Source: Raphanus sativus (Eukaryota > Streptophyta > Magnoliopsida > Brassicales > Brassicaceae). From it: a stretch of 64,000 bases of DNA. The position numbers and the translations under genes are program-made. The DNA is taken from the NCBI RefSeq assembly GCF_000801105.2, contig NC_079518.1, forward strand, positions 19,944,800 to 20,008,799, read 5' to 3'. Every line of letters begins with the position of its first letter. Within the stretch, counting starts at the first letter, position 1. The notes beneath the pieces are model-generated. The model ran no database searches. It worked only from the letters and a program-made list of their open reading frames with translations, and was not told where the DNA came from. Of the stretch, positions 10,832-21,142 are shown piece by piece.

Positions 10832-10975
10832 TCGACATTGTAGCAACAGTGCCGAGCGACACTGTAGCAAGGACATCGATCGATACTGTAGCAAGCAAAT
10901 CGATCAACACTGTAGCAGAGTTACTGTAGCAGAATCACTGTAGCAACGCTACTGTAGCAGAGTCACTGTTCATCC
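10832..10975 (+). repeat. Degenerate ACTGTAGCA minisatellite
   Basis: About seven copies of (A/C)NTGTAGCA(A/G) with irregular 13-25-bp spacing, interspersed with a TCGATCGATA word. Present only in element C of the four related 3' regions. An A-run and AT-rich DNA follow to about 11040. Confidence 0.6.
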
Positions 10976-11040
10976 GAAAAAAAAAAAAAATAATAATTTG
11001 GTTTTACATTTATCTATTACTGTTTGTTTTAGTGTTTTAT

Positions 11041-11870
11041 ATATTAGGTAATCAAAAGGAAGGATCCAAGGAAGAAACTTGATCTACCAACATCGACCTA
11101 TGACTGTGCAGCATCGGTCGACAGAGCATTAATAGCATCGATCGATCGCCACTTAATTGTGTTGATCGATAGAGCATCAAGAGTATCGATCGCCACTTAA
11201 CTGTGTTGGTCAATATTCACATCAAAGTTAGGTATACTATTTTTCCTTGTTAGTTATTGTCCTTATGATTTATTCTTCGACCAATCTTAGACTGTATAAC
11301 ACTGGTAACAGTGTTGTTTAATTCTAGTGGAGGTCGCACTAATATTATAATTTAGATTAGCTATTTAGAATAAGGACCCGATTAAACGATTGCCATAATA
11401 TCGACCGACGAGAAGAAATCGATATCGATCGCCATAACCAAATCTGCCACGAACGATGTCAACACATTTACATCGATCTACATCTATTCCGGTCAGGTAT
11501 TTCGTTCTAACTTGTTAAATTGAGTACTTATGGTTTATTTCTCACCAATCTCTGACTTGATCACACCATTATAGTGTTATTTAAGTCTGGGGAGGTTCTA
11601 CTAATATTGTGTTTTAGTTAGTGAAAAAAAAATAAAAAAGGGATCCAGGTAAACGATTGCTCAGCAAATCGACTGATGAGATCATATCGATATCGTTCGA
11701 CAACTCTTCATCTTCAACGATCGATTGATACTTCATTGTGTCGATCAACACCGACATTAGCGAGCTGATATATCGTTCTTACTTGTTAATTATGTACTTA
11801 TGTTTTATGATTTTCACCCTACCACCGGCTGCTTTACACTGGGGACAGTGTAATTTAAATTTGGGGGAAT
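11041..11870 (+). repeat. Threefold tandem module of roughly 270-300 bp (element C)
   Basis: Three diverged copies (about 11041-11340, 11341-11610, 11611-11870) share the order: GGATCCA-like word, TCGATCG-type words, TTCGTTCTAACTTGTTA, a TTTATT block, a short palindrome around CACT...AGTG, then a degraded AAGTCTGGGG tract. Elements A, B and E have a single copy. Palindromes include AACACTG-GTAA-CAGTGTT (11298-11315) and TTACACTG-GGGA-CAGTGTAA (11834-11853). Confidence 0.5.
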
Positions 11871-12780
11871 TACTAATGATTGTCTACTTTATGAGTCTTA
11901 TCTTAAATATTTTCAAAAAAAAAGTTTTTATTGAGTCAAGAAAGGGATGATGATCTATTTCGATTTACTATTTGTCATCTAACCACTCTTTAGACCAGTC
12001 TTAGATTTACTGAAATTGTTTGAAGGAACCAAAGCTGACCTCCAACCTAATACTAACTTGATTTGCTTGTCTTGGGGCTTGGTATACAAGGGATCGGAAT
12101 CCTCCTGCAAGTCTGGAAGGTAAAAAGTCTGTGTGTTTCTGGTTCCCTTCCTTCTCTCTCTTCGGCATCTCAAAAATCTAAGGTTATGTTATAAAAGATT
12201 GAAATGATTTCTTGAGAGGCAGAGGGGTAGGAGTGTCTCCTGCGACTCCAGTATTCTAAATCTCAAGGATGATCACACATTGTGGAAACGAGGGATAGGT
12301 AAATTACCAGAGACCCCATTATTCGCTACACTTTGTCAAAAATGTATGAGTTACAAATGGAAATGTCAATGAGATGGACCAGATGACCTGTGTTGGCATC
12401 GAAACCTGTTGAAATTGAAACTAATAAGAGATTCAGAGAAGAGAGATGAGGGGAGAAAGGGATCAGAGAAGACTACATGTGTGTTCAGAAACTTGTTTGA
12501 GTTGAATCCATGTGTCCTTTGATCAATACTTCCAAGGTAAAGCCTACACTTTTATTTTTATGCAAGAAATGAGGTTAGTAGAGGGGATTGTCAGACAGGA
12601 TCTGTTAGGTTGTGGAACTAGTGGAATTTGGTTGCTATACTAGGATATTGTATAATGTGCTTCTAAAGTTAGGATGTTTAATGATTTGGTTTGCACTACT
12701 AGAGAGATGATGAACTGAGTTTTTAAAATCCTTCGAGTCCCTGCTGTTTTCAAACCTCTTTCAGAGAGACTAATTGTTGG
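11871..12780 (+). other. Structured 3' noncoding region of element C
   Basis: Collinear with 4150-5101 of element A, including one good GGGGTAGGAG block near 12226 and a degraded second block near 12290. No gene. Confidence 0.5.
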
Positions 12781-12820
12781 TTTTGCTTGAGGACAAGCAA
12801 AAGGATAAGTCTGGGGGAGT
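12781..12820 (+). promoter_or_regulatory. Terminal hairpin and polypurine tract of element C
   Basis: TTTTGCTTG-AGGA-CAAGCAAAA (12781-12802), then AAGTCTGGGGGAGT abutting LTR3. Confidence 0.75.
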
Positions 12821-14241
12821 TGATATACCATGGATTTTACCCATTTTTACCCATGTTATATAAGTGTTATAGATACTATTTACTATGTATTGGAGTCTTT
12901 TTAGAGTATTTACATGTTCAGAGACGATTTGGAGAAATATGGTGATTTTGGTGTCTTTTGGAGTCTTTCGCAGTGCAGAACTGCACAGACGCTTCAGATA
13001 TTTAGCTCTCGATGGAGACCTTTACACCGTTGGATTTAGACCATCTTTTGACACAAGATAGAGCTTTGAGTTAGCTTTCCAATGCCACCGGTCTGAGGTC
13101 AATCCACATCCTGTAGCAGAAGGTATGTCCGTTTTACTGAAGAGTTGTCAGTCTGCCTCGCGAGAGGAAGTTGTCGAGAAGAGGATTGTATGTCGATCGA
13201 CACAGAAAACTGCATATCGATCGACAGAGACATCAGAATGTGGGCTGAGTATATTTCATGACTGACTGAAGCCCAGGAGTCACCACAAAGTTACCAAAAT
13301 ACCCTTGACGACCAGAAACCCTATTTATGTTATTTCTAAGCCACTGTTGACGGCTACGCTTTCTACGCTTTTTTTTGATTCATTGTTCTTAGTTTAGGAG
13401 AGAAGGGAGGAACTCCTTCAGAGTCCTCTTGGAACTCCTTTGGTTTTTATATCCATTATATTGCAATTTCATCTACTCATCTATGATTTCTGTGACAACT
13501 ATCATGTCTGAGTAGATCCACCTGTTAGGTTTAGGGTTCAGATAGGTTACGAGGGATTAGCCCCAAATATAGAATTGCTAAGTTGTGGTATTAATCATTG
13601 AGACTGTTCTTAATGCTTGTTCTTGAGTAATTAACCTGAACTTGATCATAGAATCATTAGGCACAAGCGAGAGCTTGGTCTCTTATCTGACTTGTCTTCT
13701 CTGATCTAGGATTGCTAGATAACAGCGAGAGCTGGTTTAGAAACCCTAGCGAACATTTATTCAACCCGCGCATTAAGCCTACTAGAAGCGCGTCGAACGA
13801 TATCCCGACAGGTGTATCGATCGATACTCCTATAGAGTCATCGATCGACACTTTCTAATTGATCATCCCGACAGGTGAGATCATTGGATCTAGTAATAGA
13901 TAACCTATACAACGAGAGTTGATATGTTATTCTTATAGTTGAGTTCTATAATATCATATTTTAGTATCTATATCATTATAATCCCAACCTGAATAGAAAC
14001 CCTAGATCTAGCTACCATCATTCCATCAAATAACTCTTGGTTGCATAAGAGCAACTGCCTTGTTCACTTTGCTTTCATTACATTCATATTTACTACTTTA
14101 TAACTGTTTGCCTAGTTAAATCTTAATATCTATAGTTTAGTGAGCGCCCTAGCTCTTTGTGGATTCGATCCCTAAGTACTGCAATCGAACCTCTTATTTG
14201 AGAGAGTAAGATCACTTGTTAGGGTAATTTGAGTGATATCA
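12821..14241 (+). repeat. LTR3 (3' LTR of element C), 1421 bp
   Basis: TGATATACCATGG to GTGATATCA. It is preceded by the polypurine tract and followed immediately by integrase-coding sequence, so element C sits in the integrase of element D. Predicted target duplication upstream: AGTAC (14242-14246). Confidence 0.85.
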
Positions 14242-15436
14242 AGTACCCGAACCTTCCATGGTTTGCTGAGATTGCCAACTTCTTGGCAGCTGAGAAAGAG
14301 CCTTTGAGGTTCACTGGGAATGAGAAGAGGAAATTTCTAAAGGAAGCGAGGCACTACTTCTGGGATGATCCGTATCTATATCGGCAGGGCAAGGATGGGA
14401 TCTTCAGGAGGTGTGTTCCAGAGGCTGATATTCCAGGGATCCTTCACCACTGTCATGGTTCCTCTTATGCTGGTCACTTTGCCACTTTCAAGACAGTTTC
14501 CAAGATCCTCCAAGCCGGTTTCTGGTGGCCTACTATGTTCAGAGATGCTCACGCTTTCATATCACGATGCAATTCATGCCAAAGGATGGGGAGTATAAGC
14601 AAGAGAAACGAGATGCCTCAGAACTACATCTTGGAAGTTGAAGTGTTCGACTGCTGAGGGATCGATTTCATGGGACCATTCCCAGTCTCTCACAAGAACG
14701 AGTACATCTTAGTTGCTGTGGACTATGTCTCCAAGTGGGTAGAAGCGATTGCTAGTCCAACCAATGATGCGCGAGTTGTAACCAAGATGTTCACCTCCAT
14801 CATCTTTCCATGATTTGGAGTGCCTAGAGTGGTTATAAGCGATGGTGGTCACTTCATCAATAAGTTGTTCCAAGGATTGTTGAGCAAGAATGGTGTGAAG
14901 CACAAGGTTGCAACCGCCTATCATCCCCAAACAAGTGGTCAAGTGGAAGTTTCCAACAGAGAGATCAAGAGCATCCTGCAGAAGACTGTCAACACCACCC
15001 GCAAGGACTGGTCCCTTAAGCTTGACGATGCTCTCTGGACATACAGAACAGCCTACAAGACCCCTTTAGGGACCACTCTCTATCATCTGGTCTATGGCAA
15101 GGCGTGCCACCTACCTGTTGAGCTAGAGTACAAGGCTGCTTGGGCTGTCAAACTACTCAACTTCGACATCAAACCCGCCAAGGAGAGGCGAACCATTCAG
15201 ATCCACGAGTTGGAGGAGATCAGGCATCTGGCCTATGAGAGCTCTAAGATCTACAAGGAAAAGACCAAGGTGTTCCATGACAAACGGATCATCAGCAGAA
15301 GCTTTGCTCCAAACGATCAGATCTTACTCTTCAACACCAGGGTTAAGCTGTTCCCTGGAAAGCTTAAGTCCAGATGGTCTGGACCTTTCACCATCAAGGA
15401 GGTTTGCCCCTATGGAGCTGTAGTCCCGAGACTGTT
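14242..15436 (+). pseudogene. Ty3/gypsy integrase of element D, truncated, two in-frame stops
   Basis: Translation shows the zinc-binding HHCC domain (H..H in HHCHGSSYAGHF, then CNSCQRMG), the DDE core (DFMGPF, then ISDGGHF, then the conserved Glu in [11 protein letters not shown]) and the C-terminal region ([20 protein letters not shown]). Integrase inserts the cDNA into host DNA. The frame is broken by TGA at 14655-14657 (expected Trp, TGG to TGA) and TGA at 14811-14813 (expected Arg, CGA to TGA). The left side is cut by LTR3. On the right, homology stops at about 15423 (PYGAVV); the frame runs on to 15467 without recognisable content. This is the only integrase in the window. Confidence 0.85.
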
Positions 15437-16388
15437 CTCTCTCAAGCAGAACAAGCAGACGGAGTGATCCGGAGGTTGTTCCCGACGAATATGGAAACTC
15501 CTATTCGGGAATTAAAGCCATGTTGCCCTAATCTTTTTTCTTCTGATTGGCGCCTCCATATAAAACGCCATCTATCATTTTATTATTTTCTTACGCTAGT
15601 TTTTGCAAGACAAGTTTCATACTTTTGGATTCAAGCTTTTTGTAAGGGCGACGGCTCACCTCTTCATTCGAAGAACAACCTGAACCCTAGTTTTATTCTT
15701 CTTAATCTGATCATGAGTATTTCAGTTTCATCTGTTGTTCTTTACTGCATCATGATTGAGTAGTTGACTGTTGATCTAGGGTGATAGAGTGCATTCGCGA
15801 CTGAGCATAGATAGGTTATCATTTAGTAAATCTTCATTCATTCATTGTTTCATGCCTGCGTTAAACTGATCATCTAGCGTTTGATCCCAAATAAATTTGT
15901 GCATCAAAAGTGTAATGGGTTGCTAGACCTTGTATGAATGAGCACTGCATCCTTAGCCACACAAAAGTAGATGTTAAGGTGCATTGTGAACAAATCGGAG
16001 TCAATCATTAAGGTTCACCATCAGATCTCAGACCAAGCGACATCTTAGGAGCTGGGTCTGATCGGTGAAAGGATCAACTACACGACAGTGTGTTGCTCTA
16101 GCCTGTTCTCCGAGTTCTAGATAGAACTGCATCGAACCTGAATAGTTGCTCGGTCGTGATTGAGATCACTCGCATTCATCCTAGATTAACTCCTTTTATC
16201 TTGAATTCATCACTTGTGCTTTTTACTTGTTCTCTACGTCACTTTATAACCAAATTCATATCTTCATCTTAGCTTGATTTCGGAACTTATAGAACTAGAG
16301 TGTAGACTGGTCCTCTGGATTTGAATCTCAAGTACTACAATTGCAACTGTTAACTTGGCAGTAGCAAGGATTCATTTTTAGTGTATCA
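15437..16388 (+). repeat. Divergent LTR remnant (probable 3' LTR of element D)
   Basis: It resembles the main LTR family in layout only: a TATA-like CCATATAAAACG near 15556, a 'gattgagtagttgactgttgatctaggg'-type block, and a U5-like end with CTCAAGTACTACAATTGC and the terminus TGTATCA at 16382-16388. Immediately afterwards sequence homologous to the middle of the Ser-Ile-Asp ORF begins, as expected for an LTR end inside that ORF. No polypurine tract is seen on its left, so the left boundary is uncertain and a deletion probably joined it to the integrase. Confidence 0.5.
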
Positions 16389-17475
16389 GGAAGCTACGCC
16401 CCCAGTATCGTTCGACACAGTACCTGTACCATCGATCGACATCGGCAACACTACATCCAAGGACCGACCAGAATGTTCATCACCTAAGAAAGATGAATGG
16501 GAGATTGCCTACATCAATACACGGATTGGAGACGTCTACAGCCCTCTCAACAACAATGTCGAATGGTTAAGCAAGAGGATCGATCTTCTACAGAAAGCGC
16601 TAGCATCAATTCGCAAGAAAGATCAGGCTCAGAAAGCTACTTTTCCATCGATCGACACACAGTCTTCACCGTCGATCGACACAAGGTTCGCAGCACTGGA
16701 AGATAAGATGAAAGCATATGAGAAGAAGCATGACAATTTCAGTTCACCTATCCTGCGATACCAGGATACACTGTCACAGCAGCGGAACGAGCTACAACAA
16801 GACATGAGCATAGTTCAAGATCATCTTGGTCTTCGTGAAAGAAACGCGACATCGATCGACAGGCCTAGACCGATATCGATCGACATCGAGTCACCACCAG
16901 CGAAGAGAGCATGCACTACAACAGAAGTAGATGAGATCAGACATGAGCTGTACGAAGCTATGAATTTTATGGAGGAGAGACTCAACGAACGAAGTGATGA
17001 CATTGACGACACTCTCAACGAAAGAGTGACCAACCTTTGCAGAGCTACTGGTCTAATGAAGAATGAGATACGCAGTATACAGATAATTCTTGAGTACCAA
17101 GGCCAACGCTCAGAATCGATCGACACAGTTGATACTGAGTCGACCGACAGAACTCTCAGCGAAACGACCGACGCACAGGTTGTAGCATCGATCAACACAG
17201 AATCCTTGGCAGATCAAGATCAGCAGATTCAAGACCAGCACGACAAAGAACAACATGAAGAACTACCTGAGCATTCAAGATTTGATTTTTATCAGCATCA
17301 GTTTGACATGGAAGATTTGGACAGAAGGTTGCAAGTCATCAAAGCAGATTTAGCAAAGATATATCATAGATGGACAAGATCAGATGATGCCACAAGAAGC
17401 TTCACTGCTGCTGAGTCCAAAGATGAGGGAAATGTTTACCCACCAGCAAACAACAACCCCCACTGCACCCCCTGA
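16389..17475 (+). CDS. Ser-Ile-Asp-rich coiled-coil-like protein, 5'-truncated copy (element E)
   Basis: An open frame of about 362 codons to TGA at 17473-17475, homologous to the 3' half of 2184-3776 (shared DEWEIAYINTRIGDVYSPLN, then WLSKRIDLLQK). It lacks the two N-terminal DEFG-type domain copies, which would lie left of the nested insertion. SIDT/SIDR words alternate with Gln/Glu/Lys-rich helices. It is followed by the same 3' hairpin and polypurine modules as element A. Function unknown. Confidence 0.55.
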
Positions 17476-17522
17476 GTCACACACCTACCAAAGTCAAGCT
17501 AAATGACTATAACAAAGAGCTG

Positions 17523-17852
17523 AGTGGGAGGCAACCCACTATTAGATTTTCTTTTATTTTCTTTTTAAGTTATTTTTCATTTTTGCTTTTATTTTTTTGG
17601 ATTTATTTTGCAGTTTTTATAAGATCCGAGTAGAATGATGATTCCGTCGAACGACACGTACCATTCATATCGCTCGACACCACACGACCATTACTAACGA
17701 TCGACGTACACCCCTACGAATCGATCGACATCTTGTCGATCAGGTTTAATCGTTCTATCTTGTTATATTTATTTATTATGATTTATTTTATTTACCTCAC
17801 TCCGGCTGTGTTACACTGGGACAGTGTAATTTAAGTCTGGGGGGGGGGAAGT
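17523..17852 (+). other. 3' hairpins and internal polypurine tract of element E
   Basis: AGTGGG-AGGCAA-CCCACT at 17523-17540 and TTACACTG-GGA-CAGTGTAA at 17811-17829, followed by an expanded tract AAGTCT(G)11AAG. The order and spacing match element A. Confidence 0.55.
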
Positions 17853-18805
17853 TTACTAACATGTGTTTTATTTTGGTTTTTATTTAAAATGTTTTTCAAA
17901 ATTATTTTTCACATAAGTATTAAATAGGAACATTGATATAGATTTATATTTGATTGTCTCACAATTCTTTAGCACCATTCTAGATTACTGATTGCAGATA
18001 GTACTAAAGATGCTAAAGTGGATCAACCTGTCATCTATATACACTAGCTGAGATTGTTTGAAGGAACTAAAGCTGACCTCCAACACTAATACTGACTTAT
18101 TTGCTTGTCTTGGGGCTTGGAAATCACTGGATCGGAATCCTCTTACAAGTCTGGAAGGTCAAAAGTCTGTGTGCTTCTGGTTCCCTTCCTTCTCTCTCTT
18201 CGGCGTCTTAAGATCTAAGTTTATGTTATAAAAGATTGAAATGATTTCTTGAGAGGCAGAGGGGTAGGAGTGTCTCCTGCGACCCCAGTATTCTAAATCT
18301 CAAGGATGATCACACATTGTGGAAACGAGGGATAGGTAAGTTACCAAAGACCCCATTATTCGCTACACTTTGTCAAAAATGTATGAGTTACAATGCAATT
18401 GTCAATGAGATAGACTAGATGACCTTTGTGGCATCGAAACCTGTTGAAATTGAAACTAATAAGAGATTCAGAGAAAAGAGATGAGGGGAGAAAGGGATCA
18501 GAGAAGACTACATGTGTGTTCAGATACTTGTTTGAGTTGAATCCATGTGTCCTTTGATCGATACTCCCAAAGTAAAGCCTGTACTTAAATAAAATGTTAA
18601 GAAATGAGGTTAGTAGAGGGGAATGTCAGATGAGATTTGCTAAGTTGTTGACTAGATGAGTTTGGTTGCTAAGCTAGGATAAGGCATAATGAACTTCTGT
18701 GATTAGGATGTTTAGATATGAATTGCAAACCCATAGAGTGATGACTTCAATATTTTGAATCTTTGAGTTCCTACTGTTTTCAAACCTTTTCCAAAGACTA
18801 CTGTT
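17853..18805 (+). other. Structured 3' noncoding region of element E
   Basis: Collinear with 4151-5101; closest to element A by eye. No gene. Confidence 0.5.
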
Positions 18806-18844
18806 TTTGCTTGAGGACAAGCAAAGGAGTAAGTCTGTGGGAGT
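18806..18844 (+). promoter_or_regulatory. Terminal hairpin and mutated polypurine tract of element E
   Basis: TTTGCTTG-AGGA-CAAGCAAA at 18806-18825, then AAGTCTGTGGGAGT. One G of the otherwise constant tract has become T. Confidence 0.7.
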
Positions 18845-20183
18845 TGATATACCATGGATTTTACCTATTTTTAATCATGGTATACTAGTGTTTTATTATA
18901 TATTTAATCTGTTTTCTAGTCTGTTAGGTATGTTTTCAGGTTCAGGAGCGTTTTGTGATAAAGTGATGTTTTGGAGCATTTTAGAGTGCAAGAGATGATA
19001 CACCCGAGTTGACCATTCAAGACCAAGTCGGAAGTCAACATTGCGATAAGAATCGATCGATACTCATCCAGAGTTGTCGATCGATGTAGCTGAGAAGATC
19101 CGCGTACTAGAAGATTATAATCGATCGATACACATCCAGTGTTGTCGATCGATATCGAGGACGAAATGGTTTAGCCGACTACTTCACCAAGACTTCACCA
19201 AATTACGAGATTGCCCCTGACGAGTTTTAACCTAATGGAAATGCTTAAATATTCCTGCTAAGTATTTTTTACGGCAAGTTTTGAAGAACCTTTGAGAGTC
19301 TAAGCAGAGAGTGTGAGAGAGAGACTAGAGTTTTATTTGTTTTGAGAGATTGGAGAGATTTCTCATCTCCTTTTGTATTTCTACTTTATTCTATCTATGC
19401 AATTCTTTCATCTATCCATTGTCATGAATTGCTTAGCTAAGTCTGAGTAGTCTACTTGTTAGATCTAGGGTTTAAATAGGTTGGTGGGATTAGCCCCAAA
19501 CTATAATTGCTAAGTTATGATATTCATCAAATAGATTGCACCCTAAGCTTGTTCTTGAGTAGCTAACTAGAATATAGATCACTAGGATCTTTGATTATCT
19601 TGAATTATCCATTTGAACTAGTTTGTCTCCTATTGAGAAGAGCGAGAGCCCTCCTTGAGACCTAGTGTTCACTATCGGCTCGCGCCTAGGCATATCTAGA
19701 ATCCCACGATCGATATCCCGACAGGTGAATCGATCGCTGAGCGAAAGGTGTATCGATCGATATCTCTAAAGGATGTCGATCGTCTATTTTTCTGTGTCAA
19801 CATACGACAGTTGAGGCCAGAGATCTAGATTATTTAATCAGTGAGACATCACTGAGAGTTAAGCGACTGAGTTCTATAGTATCATGCAAGCAACTTGTTA
19901 AAGCATTTATAGAAATTATAATCTCCATTCCTGAATAGAAACCCTAAGTCTAGCACTCTTTATCACATTTAAACAATCCATCTTATTGTTACTTAGAGCA
20001 ACTACCTTACTCATTTTAGAAATTGCTATTTTTATTTCCATCATTAAAACCAACTTCACCTAGGATTGATTAGTAGATTATATTTAATTGGTTCCCTAGC
20101 TCCTCGTGATTTGATCCCTAAGTACTACAGCTGTACCTCTTATTTGAGAGAGTAAGCTGTACAGGGTAATTTGAGCACTATCA
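18845..20183 (+). repeat. LTR4 (3' LTR of the outermost element E), 1339 bp
   Basis: TGATATACCATGG to CACTATCA; the last bases deviate from ATATCA. It contains four TCGATCGA words in U3 (19030-19160) and one in U5. The following DNA from 20184 is not element-like, so this is the right border of the nest. Predicted target duplication upstream of the window: TTAAA (20184-20188). Confidence 0.85.
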
Positions 20184-20260
20184 TTAAAAGATAATCGGTG
20201 AACTAAAAAAATGTTTACATTTTTATATTTTTCAAAAACAAAAGGTTTACGTTGAGGACA

Positions 20261-20265
<5 letters not shown>

Positions 20266-20354
<89 letters not shown>
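20266..20354 (+). repeat. (GA)n microsatellite
   Basis: About 44 GA units with one interruption, embedded in purine-rich DNA. A shorter GA tract lies near 20575-20592. Confidence 0.95.
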
Positions 20355-20358
<4 letters not shown>

Positions 20359-20983
20359 AGATAACTACGATCCACTTATGCACTTATAATAATATCGTAA
20401 CATGTAGTATATGAATTAGACATAATGATACATAGAGATTGAGAAAGAATTATAATCTACTTATATATTTATACTAATAGCTAGACGGGTAATATATGAA
20501 CCATATGAATGCCCGCACACGATATGATCGTAATTACCTTTTTATCTTTTTCAAAAAATTAAAAGTTTTATGATGAGAGAGAGGGAGAGAGAATTATATG
20601 TGGAGAAACCTAAATGAGTAAGATACAAAGATACAACGAGAGTGAAATATAATTACGATCCACTTATGCACTAATAATAATAGCTATACATGCATTATAT
20701 AAATCATATCGATGCCCGCACATGCGTGATTTATTTATTTCATATTTCAAAGTATATGATAATAATTTAAACATCAAAGTAGATTGAATTAATTAATGTC
20801 TAAAAGGCTTATTGTTTTGAACCACAAAGACTAAATGAAGAACAAATTTAGTTTTAATAATACATTAAACATATGAATTGTATTTGAATAATACATATTT
20901 ATATGAATAATACATAAAACATATGAAGAACAAATTTAGTTTTAATAATACATAAAACATTTGATTAGATATTAATAATGTTT
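20355..20983. other. AT-rich DNA with diverged direct copies of a 'tatgcactaataat...gcccgcac' block
   Basis: A block containing ACGATCCACTTATGCACT and ATGCCCGCACA occurs near 20367-20530 and again near 20655-20730. No coding sequence. Its position just before a Helitron helicase relic suggests it may belong to a Helitron, but no ends can be defined. Confidence 0.35.
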
Positions 20984-21142
20984 CTGTCTAGGCCAGTGTT
21001 CTCTCATGGTCAGCTATACGTTGCACTTTCAAGAGTTAAGTCGAGATCTTGATTAAAAATCCTAATAACTGGTAAAGAAAGGAAGTCGGAGACAAAAACA
21101 TTGAATGTTGTCTACAAACAAGTTTTTCAAAATATTCTGTAG
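20984..21142 (+). pseudogene. Helitron helicase C-terminal relic
   Basis: Translation in this frame gives LSRPVFSHGQLYVALSRVKS, then KILITGKE and NVVYKQVFQN, the conserved end of plant Helitron Rep/helicase proteins (the SF1 helicase C-terminal motif). One in-frame TGA interrupts it, and upstream sequence is unrecognisable. Only about 50 residues remain. The rest of the Helitron, including its CTRR end, could not be identified. Confidence 0.7.

Larger units (their letters stand above)
1..20183 (+). mobile_element. Nest of Athila-type Ty3/gypsy LTR retrotransposons (right halves of elements A to E)
   Basis: Five LTR ends in the same orientation each abut coding or internal sequence of a further element: LTR1 (ends 6502) abuts a proline-rich ORF, LTR2 (9470) a protease gene, LTR3 (14241) the middle of an integrase, a divergent LTR (16388) the middle of the Ser-Ile-Asp-rich ORF, and LTR4 (20183) unrelated DNA. 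Every LTR of the main family is preceded on its left by its own polypurine tract, so each is a 3' LTR; no primer-binding site follows any of them. The simplest reading is serial insertion of one element into the next, with all 5' halves upstream of the window. A tandem array made by LTR recombination is the alternative but would leave primer-binding sites after the LTRs. Athila assignment rests on the gag/protease/integrase character and the family's 3' architecture. Confidence 0.72.

Noticed and set aside
10832..10975. CRISPR-like array
   Set aside because: Plant context, irregular spacing and degenerate repeats; it is a minisatellite within a retrotransposon.
5141..14241. Tandem array of elements sharing LTRs through unequal recombination
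   Set aside because: No primer-binding site follows any LTR and each LTR abuts a different coding position, which fits nested insertion better. Upstream sequence would decide.
20096..20383. Ser/Leu-repeat ORF on -
   Set aside because: Translation of the GA microsatellite and the end of LTR4.
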